Of a stretch of DNA of 64,000 nucleotides, positions 50,726 through 58,991 are shown piece by piece. The stretch comes from Halorubrum aidingense JCM 13560. GTDB taxonomy: Archaea; Halobacteriota; Halobacteria; Halobacteriales; Haloferacaceae. Position numbers and translations under genes: made by a program. Below the pieces are notes generated by a model. It was not told the DNA's origin. It did not search any database and saw nothing but the letters and a program-made list of their open reading frames with translations. Each line of letters starts with the position of its first letter. Position 1 is the first letter of the stretch. The stretch lies in assembly GCF_000336995.1 (NCBI RefSeq), contig NZ_AOJI01000017.1, positions 71,528 through 135,527 on the forward strand, given 5' to 3'.

Positions 50726-50735
50726 TATATAAATA
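50726..50735 (-). promoter_or_regulatory. TATA box for the LOG-like gene
   Basis: Minus-strand TATTTATATA lies 23-32 bases before the ATG at 50703; leaderless start predicted. Confidence 0.55.
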
Positions 50736-50831
50736 AGTCGCCGCAGACAGCACCCTGACGGCACTCTCGGGCGGATGTACTGTGGCGCTCACGAGTCACT
50801 CTGTCTGTCCTGTCGGTCTCTTGGTGAAACT

Positions 50832-50840
50832 CTTTTAAGT
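50832..50840 (+). promoter_or_regulatory. TATA box for the HAD hydrolase
   Basis: CTTTTAAGT lies 21-29 bases before the ATG at 50861, following GTGAAA; predicted leaderless mRNA. Confidence 0.5.
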
Positions 50841-50860
50841 GCTGAGCGTCGACAGTCCCT

Positions 50861-51517
50861 ATGACGTACGATACCGTCGTGTTCGACAACGACGGTGTCC
50901 TCGTGGGCCGCACGCGTTTCGACGTGCTCCGGGATGCAACCCGGGACGCGTTCGAAGAGTGCGGCGTCGAGGAGCCCGATCCGGACGACGTAGAGCGAAT
51001 GACTATCGGTGCGACCCCCGGCAGCGTCGGGACCGTCTGCCAGACGTACGACCTCGATCCGGGGTCGTTCTGGCGGACTCGCGACGACGTGGTGTCGAAG
51101 GCGCAACAGCAAGAGGCTCGCGAGGGGCGAAAGACTCCGTACGACGACCTCGACGAGCTACAGGATCTCAACGTGGAGATGGGGATCGTCTCCTCGAACC
51201 AGCAGGCGACCGTCGACTTCCTCGTGAACCACTTCGACGGATTCGACCGATTCGGTGCGGCGTACGGCCGCGAGCCCACGATCCACTCGCTACAGCTTCG
51301 AAAGCCGAACCCGCACTACATCGAGCGCGCGCTCGGCGACCTCGACGCCGGCAACGCCCTGTTCGTCGGCGACAACGAGTCCGACGTGCGCGCGGCCGAG
51401 AACGCGGGCATCGACTCGGCGTTCATCCGGCGCCCGCACCGCCGCGACTGGGAGCTGAACGTCTGGCCGACCTGGGAGATCGACGAACTCAGCGATCTCC
51501 ACGACATCGTCGGCTAG
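50861..51517 (+). CDS. HAD-superfamily phosphatase
   Basis: A 218-residue haloacid-dehalogenase hydrolase. Motif I is FDNDGVLV (Asp9 and Asp11), motif II Ser in GIVSSNQQ, motif III Lys in LRKPNPHYIERAL, and motif IV FVGDNESDVRAAENAG. It resembles phosphoglycolate phosphatase but the cap (residues about 15-80) is specific to the haloarchaeal group. It probably dephosphorylates a small metabolite. The helicase gene follows after about 90 bases. Confidence 0.88.
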   Translation: MTYDTVVFDNDGVLVGRTRFDVLRDATRDAFEECGVEEPDPDDVERMTIGATPGSVGTVCQTYDLDPGSFWRTRDDVVSKAQQQEAREGRKTPYDDLDELQDLNVEMGIVSSNQQATVDFLVNHFDGFDRFGAAYGREPTIHSLQLRKPNPHYIERALGDLDAGNALFVGDNESDVRAAENAGIDSAFIRRPHRRDWELNVWPTWEIDELSDLHDIVG

Positions 51518-51609
51518 GATCGGACGATCGACCGCTTGCGGTGACAGCGGTGTACGCCGCGAGCGCTCCCTCTCAAGGTTTAACTCCGATCGGGAGCAAC
51601 GCCGCCACA

Positions 51610-53997
51610 GTGACAGACGCCCCGCCGTGGACCGACATCTTCGGCCACCCCGAACCGTATCCGGAGCAGGCCGACGGCATCGACGCCGCCATCGACGCCG
51701 CCGAAGACGGCGGTTTCCTCGCGTTGGAGGGTGCGTGCGGGACCGGCAAGACGATGCTCGCGCTCACCGCCGGGCTCGACCGCGTCCGGGACCCCGACTC
51801 CGACTTCGAGCGCGTGTTCGTACTCACGAGCGTCAAACAGCAGCTGCGACAGTTCGAGACGGACCTGGAGAGTATCAACGGGAACCTCCCCGACGGGTAC
51901 GACCCGGTCTCCGGACTCACCCTCGTCGGAAAGGCGGACGTCTGTCCGTACGCCCGGGAGAACAGCGGGGGAATCGACCGAGAGAACGTGTACGAGCGCT
52001 GCGAGGGACTCCGCGAGCGCACTCGCAACCTCGTCGGCGACGGCGGCGCGACGACGACTTCGAACCTCGTGAGCGAGGCGCGGAGCCAACAGGTCGGCCT
52101 CATGGACTCGGGGACCGCGGCCGGGGGCGCCGGTGGCGGACGCGCTGACGACCGGCGCACCTCCGGCGGCGCCGCCGACTACCTCTCCGTCGACGGAGAG
52201 CCCACCCCGTACCGGCCCGGCACCGAGGAGTTCGAAGGCACCGAGTTCTGCCCGTTCTACGCCGGCTTCCTCGACGATCTCCCGGAGGACGGCGACCCGG
52301 CCGAGGCCGTCCCGTTCGACGTCACGGAACTCGGCCACGTCGGCCCGACCGATCTGGTCCGGCTCGCCGCCGGGCACGGCACCTGCCCCCACTCGATCAT
52401 GGGCGCGCTCGTGCCCGACGTCGAGGTCGTGATCGGGAACTACTACCACGCGTTCGATCCGGTGACGACCGGCACGTTCACCGGCGCGCTGTTAGACGAC
52501 GCCACGTTCGTCGTCTGCGACGAGGCGCACATGCTCGAACCGCGCGTGCGCGACCTCGTGAGCGACGCCGTCGCCGACGCCAGCCTCCGCGACGCCGAAA
52601 ACGAACTCACGCGGGTCGTCCAGCCGCTCGAGTTCGAGACGGCCGGCGCCGAGTCCGACGACGCCGCGCTCGTGCGCGGCGAACTGGAAGACGCCGACGT
52701 GACCACGGACGAGATCCAATCGGTCCGCGAGTTCTACGCGGACCTCCGCGGCGAGTTGGACCGGCGGGTGACCGCGCACCTCGACAGCGAGCACCCCGAC
52801 TGGCGCGCGTCGATGCGGGCGCTCGACGACGCCGAACTGGCGCTTCGGGACCCGGAGGTGCCGGCCGAAGACGAGATCACGACGTGGGCGAACCAAGCGG
52901 GATACGACGGCCGCGTCTGGGCGCGGGCACAGCAGGTCGGCGCGGTCATCAAGCGCGTGCTCGACTCCCTCGAGGAGGAGGACAAACAGCGGGCCGCCCC
53001 CGGCGTGGGGCGGACCCTCAACGCGTGGTACCGCGAGGGCCACGAGGACTTCTTCCGCGCGATCGATCTGGAGCGGACGTGGGACGAGACCGCGCCCCCC
53101 GACTCGTGGCGGCGCGCGTACAACGCGAGCCTCGCGCTGTACAACTGCCTGCCGAGCGAGCCGATCGGCGAGCGGCTCGCGGAGTTCGGCGGCGGCGTGC
53201 TGATGAGCGCGACGCTGGAACCGATGGACGTGTTCCGCGAGGTGACCGGCCTCGATCACCTCGAAGAGCGGGGCCGACCGGTCGTCGAGCGGACCTACGG
53301 GCTCGGGTTTCCGCCCGAAAACCGCGCGAGCGTCGCCGTCGACGCGCCGAAGTTCACCCACCAGAACCGCGGCGCGCCCGGCGAGTCGAACCCGACCAGG
53401 CTCGCTCACCTCGACGCGACGGCGGCGGTCGCCGGTCGCGAAGGAAACGTGCTCGTCGGAATGCCGAGCTACGCGGAGGCGACTTGGATGGCCGAGTCGC
53501 TCGAAGGGCGACTCGACAAGCCGGTTCTACTCGACGAGTCCTCGGGCGACCGCGCCACCGAATCGCTGAAAGACGACTTCTTCGCCGGTGACGGGAAGGT
53601 GCTCGTGACGAGCCTCCGAGGCACGCTCACCGAGGGCGTCGACTATCGGGGCAACCGACTGACCGCCGCCGTCGTCTGCGGCGTCCCGATCATCAACACG
53701 GCGCGCCCCCGGACGCGCGCGGTGATCACGGCGTACGACCGTCGGTTCGAGTCCGGGTTCGAAACCGCGCTCACCGTCCCGGCGGTTCGGAAGGCGAGAC
53801 AGGCCGTCGGGCGGGTGATCCGCGGGCCGGACGAGCGCGGTGTGCGAGTGCTGCTCGACGCCCGGTACGCCCGTGAGTCGTGGAACAGCGTTCGAGAGTA
53901 CCTCCCCGAACACGAGCGCGCCGAGTACCAGCCCGTCAGCCCGGACATGCTGGGGCTCGCGCTGGACCGATTCGAGCGCGGTGCGAACGGAGAATGA
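51610..53997 (+). CDS. XPD/DinG-like ATP-dependent DNA helicase with Fe-S cluster
   Basis: A 795-residue superfamily 2 helicase. Walker A GACGTGKT is at about 41-48, the Walker B DEAH at about 304-307. Four Cys for a 4Fe-4S cluster occur at about 112 (VCPYARENS), 131 (CEGL), 214 (FCPFY) and 259 (TCPHS). The gap between the second and third Cys is about 82 residues, filled by a Gly/Ser/Thr-rich insertion. C-terminal motifs include VLVTSLRGTLTEGVDYRG and RQAVGRVIRGPDERGVRVLLDAR. It unwinds DNA 5' to 3', probably in repair. GTG is used as start, by comparison to the family N-terminus. Confidence 0.9.
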   Translation: MTDAPPWTDIFGHPEPYPEQADGIDAAIDAAEDGGFLALEGACGTGKTMLALTAGLDRVRDPDSDFERVFVLTSVKQQLRQFETDLESINGNLPDGYDPVSGLTLVGKADVCPYARENSGGIDRENVYERCEGLRERTRNLVGDGGATTTSNLVSEARSQQVGLMDSGTAAGGAGGGRADDRRTSGGAADYLSVDGEPTPYRPGTEEFEGTEFCPFYAGFLDDLPEDGDPAEAVPFDVTELGHVGPTDLVRLAAGHGTCPHSIMGALVPDVEVVIGNYYHAFDPVTTGTFTGALLDDATFVVCDEAHMLEPRVRDLVSDAVADASLRDAENELTRVVQPLEFETAGAESDDAALVRGELEDADVTTDEIQSVREFYADLRGELDRRVTAHLDSEHPDWRASMRALDDAELALRDPEVPAEDEITTWANQAGYDGRVWARAQQVGAVIKRVLDSLEEEDKQRAAPGVGRTLNAWYREGHEDFFRAIDLERTWDETAPPDSWRRAYNASLALYNCLPSEPIGERLAEFGGGVLMSATLEPMDVFREVTGLDHLEERGRPVVERTYGLGFPPENRASVAVDAPKFTHQNRGAPGESNPTRLAHLDATAAVAGREGNVLVGMPSYAEATWMAESLEGRLDKPVLLDESSGDRATESLKDDFFAGDGKVLVTSLRGTLTEGVDYRGNRLTAAVVCGVPIINTARPRTRAVITAYDRRFESGFETALTVPAVRKARQAVGRVIRGPDERGVRVLLDARYARESWNSVREYLPEHERAEYQPVSPDMLGLALDRFERGANGE

Positions 53998-54149
53998 GGT
54001 CGGCCGCCTCGACGACGGTGAACGGCCGGCGATCGCCGCTGATCGCCCGTGCCGCCATCCCCGGTCCACGGGTCTTACCAACCGTTTAACGACCCGTTTG
54101 ACCGCGATAAGTGGCTCGTAACTAACCGGATGTGCGTCTCCCAGTAAGT

Positions 54150-54302
54150 ATGGAATCTCCGAAGCTGGGGGGCCGGTACCACGTCGTCTGTCGGGAGTGC
54201 CCGGTCGAGCGCCTGGTCGACGCGGACGACGAGGCGGTCGAATTGGAACGGGAGCACGTCGCCGAAACCGGCCATCGAGTCGCTGTCGGCCGGATAGACT
54301 GA
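54150..54302 (+). CDS. 50-residue zinc-finger-like protein
   Basis: A small ORF of 50 codons with ATG and TGA. VCRECPVERLV (CxxC, residues 14-17) is followed by EREHVAETGHRVAVGRID with His36 and His42, so a C2H2-type zinc site of the kind seen in many haloarchaeal mini-proteins is plausible. It lies between the helicase gene and the M24 peptidase, with an upstream gap of about 150 bases holding a possible promoter. No function is assigned. Confidence is moderate because it is short but well formed. Confidence 0.6.
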   Translation: MESPKLGGRYHVVCRECPVERLVDADDEAVELEREHVAETGHRVAVGRID

Positions 54303-54338
54303 TCCGACCGCCGTCGCGCGTCAGCCCGCCGCCCCGTC

Positions 54339-55514
54339 TCAGACCACGTTCGAGTCGATGTCTCGCGGGAAGTGCGTGAGCGTCTCCGTGCCCGACTCCG
54401 TGATAGCGACCGTATCGGAGTGGCGGTAGCCGTACTCGTCGGTGTACAGTCCCGGCTCGATGGTGTACACCTGTCCGGGAGCCATCTCGGCGTCGTCGCC
54501 GTCGTAGCGCTCGCCCCACCCGCGGTCGATGTAGGGCGGTTCGTGGGCGCCGAGTCCGATATTGTGACCGACGTGGTGTTGTGCCAGCTCCGTTACCCCC
54601 TGCTCTTCGAAGTACTGCCAGACGACCTCGTCGACCGCGGCGACGGGGACGCCCGGCCCCAGCGCGTCGATCGCGAGCGTCTGCGCTTCGAGCATGAGCT
54701 CGAAGTAGTGCTCCTGCTCGTCTGTGTAGTCGCCGACGAACATCGTTCGCTCTAGCTCGGAGCGGTAGCCGTCGACGTTCGCGGTCGCGCCCGTCACGAG
54801 CACGTCCCCCTCCGCGAGTCGTTCGTTCGGCGTGTGACCGTGCGGGAGCGCGGTCTCGTGTCCGGAAATGTAGCCGGCGTGGACGGGACCGTCGCCGCGG
54901 ACGCGGACGCTGTAGGTGTCACCGAGCGTGTCGAGCATCGCACGGGAGGCCTCCGTCGACGCCCGCTGTGAGACGGTCGCCGGATGCGCGCCCGGCTCGG
55001 AGAAGTCGGCGAGGTAGCGGTGACCGAGATTCGCCCACTTCGCAGACTCGCGGATGAGATCGACTTCCGCCGGAGACTTCTCCCAGCGCATGCGGTCGAC
55101 CCACGACTGCGTCTCGACGTCGACGAACTCCGACAGCGCGGGCCCCTCGTAGCCCATCACGCCCGGTGCGCCGTCGGCGTCGGTGGCGATCGCGTCGACG
55201 CCGAGCCCGTTCAGCACCTCGACGGCGACCGCGATCGGTTCGCCGCCGGGGTAATCGAAGTAGTGGTGGACCGCGTCGATCCGCGGGTTCGGTTCCACCC
55301 GTTCGACCTCCAGTCTGGGGACGACGATCTCGGTCCGATCGGCCGTCACCGCGAGGACGACGGGCCGCTCCGTCTGGATGTGGTGAAAGCCGGTGAGGTA
55401 CTCGATCGCGGTCGCCCCGAACCACGTTGCGGCGTCGGCGTCGGTCGCCGCGAGTCGGTCGCGAACCGCCGCGAGTCGATCGTCGAAGGCGCTATCGGGG
55501 AGTCGTGTCGCCAT
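54339..55514 (-). CDS. M24 family metallopeptidase (Xaa-Pro peptidase-like)
   Basis: A 391-residue creatinase/prolidase-fold enzyme. The N-terminal domain (to about 150) precedes the catalytic pita-bread domain. Expected ligand segments: SGHETALPHGH, VLVTGATANVDGYRSELERTMF (a variant of the D-x10-D pattern, with the first Asp replaced), QHHVGHNIGLGAHEPP, IEPGLY and the final Glu-containing stretch RHSDTVAI, where Asp replaces the usual Glu. The two altered metal ligands make activity uncertain. TATA box 52-60 bases upstream. Confidence 0.85.
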   Translation of the reverse strand: MATRLPDSAFDDRLAAVRDRLAATDADAATWFGATAIEYLTGFHHIQTERPVVLAVTADRTEIVVPRLEVERVEPNPRIDAVHHYFDYPGGEPIAVAVEVLNGLGVDAIATDADGAPGVMGYEGPALSEFVDVETQSWVDRMRWEKSPAEVDLIRESAKWANLGHRYLADFSEPGAHPATVSQRASTEASRAMLDTLGDTYSVRVRGDGPVHAGYISGHETALPHGHTPNERLAEGDVLVTGATANVDGYRSELERTMFVGDYTDEQEHYFELMLEAQTLAIDALGPGVPVAAVDEVVWQYFEEQGVTELAQHHVGHNIGLGAHEPPYIDRGWGERYDGDDAEMAPGQVYTIEPGLYTDEYGYRHSDTVAITESGTETLTHFPRDIDSNVV

Positions 55515-55565
55515 GACGAACGATACGAGAACGCGCCGATAAACGGTCGGGTAGCGGAACGAGAG

Positions 55566-55574
55566 TATATAAAA
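55566..55574 (-). promoter_or_regulatory. TATA box for the M24 peptidase
   Basis: Minus-strand TTTTATATA lies 52-60 bases before the ATG at 55514, implying a leader of roughly 25-30 bases. Confidence 0.55.
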
Positions 55575-55676
55575 GCGAGCGGACGCCGCGGTTCGCGTCT
55601 ATTCAGTACAGGTCGGCTCCGTCCGGTTCAGTCGGGACCGGTCAGTGCCGTTTCGCTCTGTTCAGGTCGGGTCCGG

Positions 55677-56288
55677 TCAGTTCTCGCGGCGGGCGAACGC
55701 GAGGTTACCGGAGACGTTTTTGATGTACGCTTTGACGGTCTCGCCCTCCTGCGCGCCGGGAACGAAGACGGTGTACTCGCCGCGCTCGGCGACGCCGTCG
55801 CCCTTGCGGCCGGTGCCGACGATCTCGAGTTCGTACGTCTTGCCCGACTCGATGGCCTCCTCCTGGCGCTGGGTGTTCGAGGTGTTCTGCTTGGCGACCG
55901 GCCGGAACGCCCCGCAGGCCTCACAGCGGAGCATCGGTGTGCGGTTCTCGGTCTCCAGTCGGGTGTCGGGGAGGCCGCACTCCGAGCAGGTGACGTACGA
56001 CTCGATGTACGAGTCGATGGCGGCCTGGAAGTCGCGCTCGCGGAAGTTCCCGTTGTAGCGGGCGCGGCCGGACTCGTACTGGCCCGCCGTCCCGAGCTCC
56101 TGTTGGATCTTCGAGTGAACGTGTTCGGGGTCGCGGCTCAGCGCGTCCGCGATCGCCGAGAGATTCGTCAATCGGGTGAACGCGCCGTCTTTCTGGGTCT
56201 CCGGCTCGGGGACCGACAGCCGCTCGTCGTCGCCGCCGAGGTCCGGAACCTCCTCCATCGCGCGGTCGAGGCTCGATTCGTAGTCCAT
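55677..56288 (-). CDS. translation initiation factor aIF2 beta subunit with TRAM domain
   Basis: The beta subunit of aIF2, which delivers initiator Met-tRNA to the ribosome. The 203-residue protein has the helical core with SAIADALSRDPEHVHSKIQQELGT and the zinc ribbon CSECG ... CEACG (about 105-132). Residues from about 140 form a C-terminal TRAM domain (GKTYELEIVGTGRKGDGVAE ... VFVPGAQEGETVKAYIKNV) not present in canonical aIF2-beta. The initiator tRNA gene is about 500 bases away. Start MDYESS is used. Confidence 0.93.
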   Translation of the reverse strand: MDYESSLDRAMEEVPDLGGDDERLSVPEPETQKDGAFTRLTNLSAIADALSRDPEHVHSKIQQELGTAGQYESGRARYNGNFRERDFQAAIDSYIESYVTCSECGLPDTRLETENRTPMLRCEACGAFRPVAKQNTSNTQRQEEAIESGKTYELEIVGTGRKGDGVAERGEYTVFVPGAQEGETVKAYIKNVSGNLAFARREN

Positions 56289-56384
56289 ACGCGTCAGAAC
56301 GACAGGGCGACGGAAATCGCTTCCGGGTTCCGAAAGCGAGCGCTCGACTCGCCTGCGCTCGGAAAGCGGTCCGTCTGGGCCCGA

Positions 56385-56561
56385 TCAGAGTCCGGCCCGG
56401 AGCGCGCCGGCGACGAGGAGGAGTCCAAGAACATACAACAACACGACGATCGCGTTTCGCTTCGGGGCGTGCAGCGCCATGCCGGGGAGCCACTCAGAAA
56501 GCGCTCGTCGCGCGTCGCCCGGAGGGTCGGAGGGCCCCGAAGGGTCGTTCGAGTCGGACAT
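56385..56561 (-). CDS. 58-residue single-pass membrane protein
   Basis: An ORF of 58 codons with ATG and TGA. The N-terminal 20 residues are acidic/Pro-rich (SDSNDPSGPSDPPGDA), then WLPGMALHAPKRN, then one membrane helix (about 37-54, AIVVLLYVLGLLLVAGAL). Topology N-out/C-in or reverse cannot be fixed, though the K/R before the helix favours a cytoplasmic N-terminus. It sits just upstream, in the transcription sense, of aIF2-beta and could be co-transcribed. Family unknown. Confidence 0.6.
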   Translation of the reverse strand: MSDSNDPSGPSDPPGDARRALSEWLPGMALHAPKRNAIVVLLYVLGLLLVAGALRAGL

Positions 56562-56770
56562 CGTATAGCGTCCGCTTCGCGGATCGAACAGTTAGGTATG
56601 CAGCGCGATACGGGCTTAAGACCAGCGTAACACACGCCGTCGGTGTCCGTTCGGCTCGCCGTGGACGGCTCTGAATCAGAACGTGCGGTGAGACCCGATC
56701 AGTCTCGACGGTCGGACCGCGATGAGACAGGACGGAACAGTCGATCGCTTAGACCGAATTGGAGTAACAG

Positions 56771-56845
56771 TAGCGGGAGGTAGATTTGAACTACCGATCT
56801 CCGGGTTATGAGCCCGGCGGAATCTCCTGGCTATCCCATCCCGCT
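56771..56845 (-). tRNA. initiator tRNA-Met (CAT anticodon)
   Basis: A 75-base cloverleaf on the minus strand: seven-pair acceptor stem AGCGGGA/TCCCGCT, D arm with GGAT/ATTC, anticodon stem CCGGG/CCCGG around loop CTCATAA, T arm GGTAG-TTCAAAT-CTACC. The anticodon is at 56808-56810. Three GC pairs stacked next to the loop (GGG/CCC) and the A1-U72 acceptor start are hallmarks of archaeal initiator tRNA. CCA is not encoded. The discriminator is A. Confidence 0.93.
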
Positions 56846-56867
56846 ATCATATCAAACTCGCGTGCGA

Positions 56868-56876
56868 GTGTTAAGG
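56868..56876 (-). promoter_or_regulatory. TATA box of the initiator tRNA
   Basis: Minus-strand CCTTAACAC lies 23-31 bases before the mature 5' end; a CTCGC-GT-GCGAG near-palindrome (56857-56868) occurs between it and the gene. Confidence 0.45.
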
Positions 56877-56973
56877 GTTCTGATCCCGTTGCCCGTGTGC
56901 GATCTGTCCACGTGTGGTTTATATATCGATTCCGGGCCAGACCACCGCGAGAGAACACCGATCGGCCGGTGGC

Positions 56974-57192
56974 TCACGCGTCGTCGCGGGCGGCGAGCGA
57001 CCGCTGCCGAAGGCGGAGCGCAACGAGGCTCGCGACGGCGAATCCGACCGGCAACGCCGCGTCGGCGGGGTTCCCGGAGAGCGCGCGGCCGGCGGTCAGC
57101 CCCGCCATCAGCGCGAACAGGAGCGCTAGCAGTCCGGAGATGGGAACCACGTACCCCTCGGTGAACGTCGATCGGTCGGATCCGTCGCTCAT
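56974..57192 (-). CDS. 72-residue hypothetical membrane protein
   Basis: Two predicted membrane helices (about 14-34 and 46-62), with an acidic N-terminus starting SDGSDRSTFTEGYVVPISGLL and a basic, C-terminal RLRQRSLAARDD. Family not recognised. It is close to the tRNA gene and may be independent. Start ATG at 57192 is the only good candidate. Confidence 0.65.
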   Translation of the reverse strand: MSDGSDRSTFTEGYVVPISGLLALLFALMAGLTAGRALSGNPADAALPVGFAVASLVALRLRQRSLAARDDA

Positions 57193-57331
57193 GCGTTCAC
57201 GGTCGGCTGGAAACGGGTAAAACCCCCACGTCGGCGACCGGCCGAACCGCGGTCGCGCCCCGTCGCCGTCGCCGATGCTCGCCTTGCGTCGGCCACAAAC
57301 GCTTTTATCAACCATAAATAATGATGGATCG

Positions 57332-58948
57332 ATGCGAAAACCGTTACTCACGACTGACTTTCTGGATCGGGCACGGCGTCATTACGGCGACGAGGAGGCC
57401 GTGCTCGCTACGGACGGCACTCGGTACACCTACGCCGAACTCGGCGACCGGGCGGACCGGTTCTCTGCGGCGCTGCAAGCGCGTGGGATCGAGAAGGGCG
57501 ACCGCGTCGCGGTGCTGGACCCGAACACGCACTACCACCTCGAAGCCGCTTACGGGACGATGCAGATCGGTGCGGTTCACACCCCGCTGAACTACCGTCT
57601 CACGCCCGACAACTTCGCGTACATGCTCTCCGACGCCGGCGTCGACGCCATCTACGCCGACGCCGAGTACGCCGGGAACATCGAGGCGATTCGCGACGAG
57701 GTGCCGACCGAGACGTTCCTGACGAACGACACGGACGCGGTCGACGGCGACTGGGAGTCGTTCGACGAGGCGTTGGCGGACGCGGATCCGGACGCCTACG
57801 AGCGGCCGGAGATGGACGAAGACGAGGTGATCACGATCAACTACACCTCGGGGACGACGGGCGACCCGAAAGGCGTCTGCCGCACGCACCGCGCGGAGAC
57901 GCTCCACGCGTACCTGATCACCATTCACCAAGAGATCACCGACGAGGACGTCTACCTGTGGACGCTACCGATGTTCCACGTCAACGGGTGGGGCCACATC
58001 TACGCGATCACGGGAATGGGCGCTCGGCACATCTGTACCCGCGGCGTCGACGTCGCCGAAGTGTTCGACCGCGTCCGGGGCGAGGGGGTCTCGTACTTCT
58101 GTGCCGCGCCGACCGTGCTCAACATGCTCGGTGACCACCACGCCGAACACGGCGGCGCGACGACCGGCGAGAACGACGTTCGGGTGGCCACCGCGGGGGC
58201 GGCGCCGCCGGAGGCGACGATCCGAACCGTCGAATCGGAGTTCGGCTGGGACCTCAAACACGTGTACGGCGCCACCGAGACCGGACCGCTCGTGACGACC
58301 TCCGACGCCAAGCGGCACTTCGAGGCCGACTCGGACGAGCGATTCGCGGTCAAAAAGACGCAGGGGATCGGCTACCTCGGCACCGACGTCCGCGTCGTCG
58401 ACGAAAACGGCGAGGACGTCGCGGCCGACGGCGAGACCATCGGCGAGATCGTCGTCCGCGGGAACCAGGTGATGGACCGGTACTGGAACAAACCGGAGGC
58501 GACCGAGGAGGCGTTCTCCGAGCGACTCGACGGCTACTATCACATGGGCGACCTGGCCGTCGTCGACGAGGACGGGTTCGTTTCGATCCAAGACCGCAAA
58601 AAGGACATCATCATCTCCGGCGGCGAGAACATCTCCTCTATCGAGTTGGAAGACACGCTCTTCGAACACGACATCGTCTCCGACGTGGCCGTCATTCCCG
58701 CCCCCGACGAGCAGTGGGGCGAGACGCCGAAGGCCTTCGTCGTTCCCGAGAGCGGCGACCCCGACGACGCCGGTGCGACCTCGGAGGAGCTCCGTGCGTT
58801 CGTGCGCGAGCGCGTCGCGACGTACAAGACCCCCGGCGAGGTGGAGTTCGTCGCCGAACTCCCGACGACGGCGACCGGGAAGATCCAGAAGTACGAGCTC
58901 CGCAAGCGCGAGTGGGACGAGGAGGACCGGATGGTCGGCGAGGGATAG
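57332..58948 (+). CDS. long-chain acyl-CoA synthetase (AMP-forming)
   Basis: A 538-residue ANL-superfamily enzyme that activates a fatty or carboxylic acid to acyl-CoA through an adenylate. Motifs: INYTSGTTGDPKGV (A3, phosphate loop), YGATETGP (A5), GYYHMGDLAVVDEDGFVSIQDRKKD (A7/A8), and the C-terminal Lys in PTTATGKIQKYELR. Substrate range is unknown. Promoter TATA-like CTTTTATC lies about 30 bases before the ATG. Confidence 0.93.
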   Translation: MRKPLLTTDFLDRARRHYGDEEAVLATDGTRYTYAELGDRADRFSAALQARGIEKGDRVAVLDPNTHYHLEAAYGTMQIGAVHTPLNYRLTPDNFAYMLSDAGVDAIYADAEYAGNIEAIRDEVPTETFLTNDTDAVDGDWESFDEALADADPDAYERPEMDEDEVITINYTSGTTGDPKGVCRTHRAETLHAYLITIHQEITDEDVYLWTLPMFHVNGWGHIYAITGMGARHICTRGVDVAEVFDRVRGEGVSYFCAAPTVLNMLGDHHAEHGGATTGENDVRVATAGAAPPEATIRTVESEFGWDLKHVYGATETGPLVTTSDAKRHFEADSDERFAVKKTQGIGYLGTDVRVVDENGEDVAADGETIGEIVVRGNQVMDRYWNKPEATEEAFSERLDGYYHMGDLAVVDEDGFVSIQDRKKDIIISGGENISSIELEDTLFEHDIVSDVAVIPAPDEQWGETPKAFVVPESGDPDDAGATSEELRAFVRERVATYKTPGEVEFVAELPTTATGKIQKYELRKREWDEEDRMVGEG

Positions 58949-58991
58949 GGATCGCCCGTCGCAGTCGGTGACGGACCGAGACTCCCGTCGG

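Noticed and set aside
50839..51609. In-frame extension of the helicase gene upstream through the HAD gene
   Set aside because: It would add 257 Arg-rich residues overlapping a clear HAD gene; the helicase family N-terminus begins at the GTG at 51610.
56562..56770. Additional RNA gene near the tRNA
   Set aside because: I see no cloverleaf, no long stem and no conserved RNA motif there.
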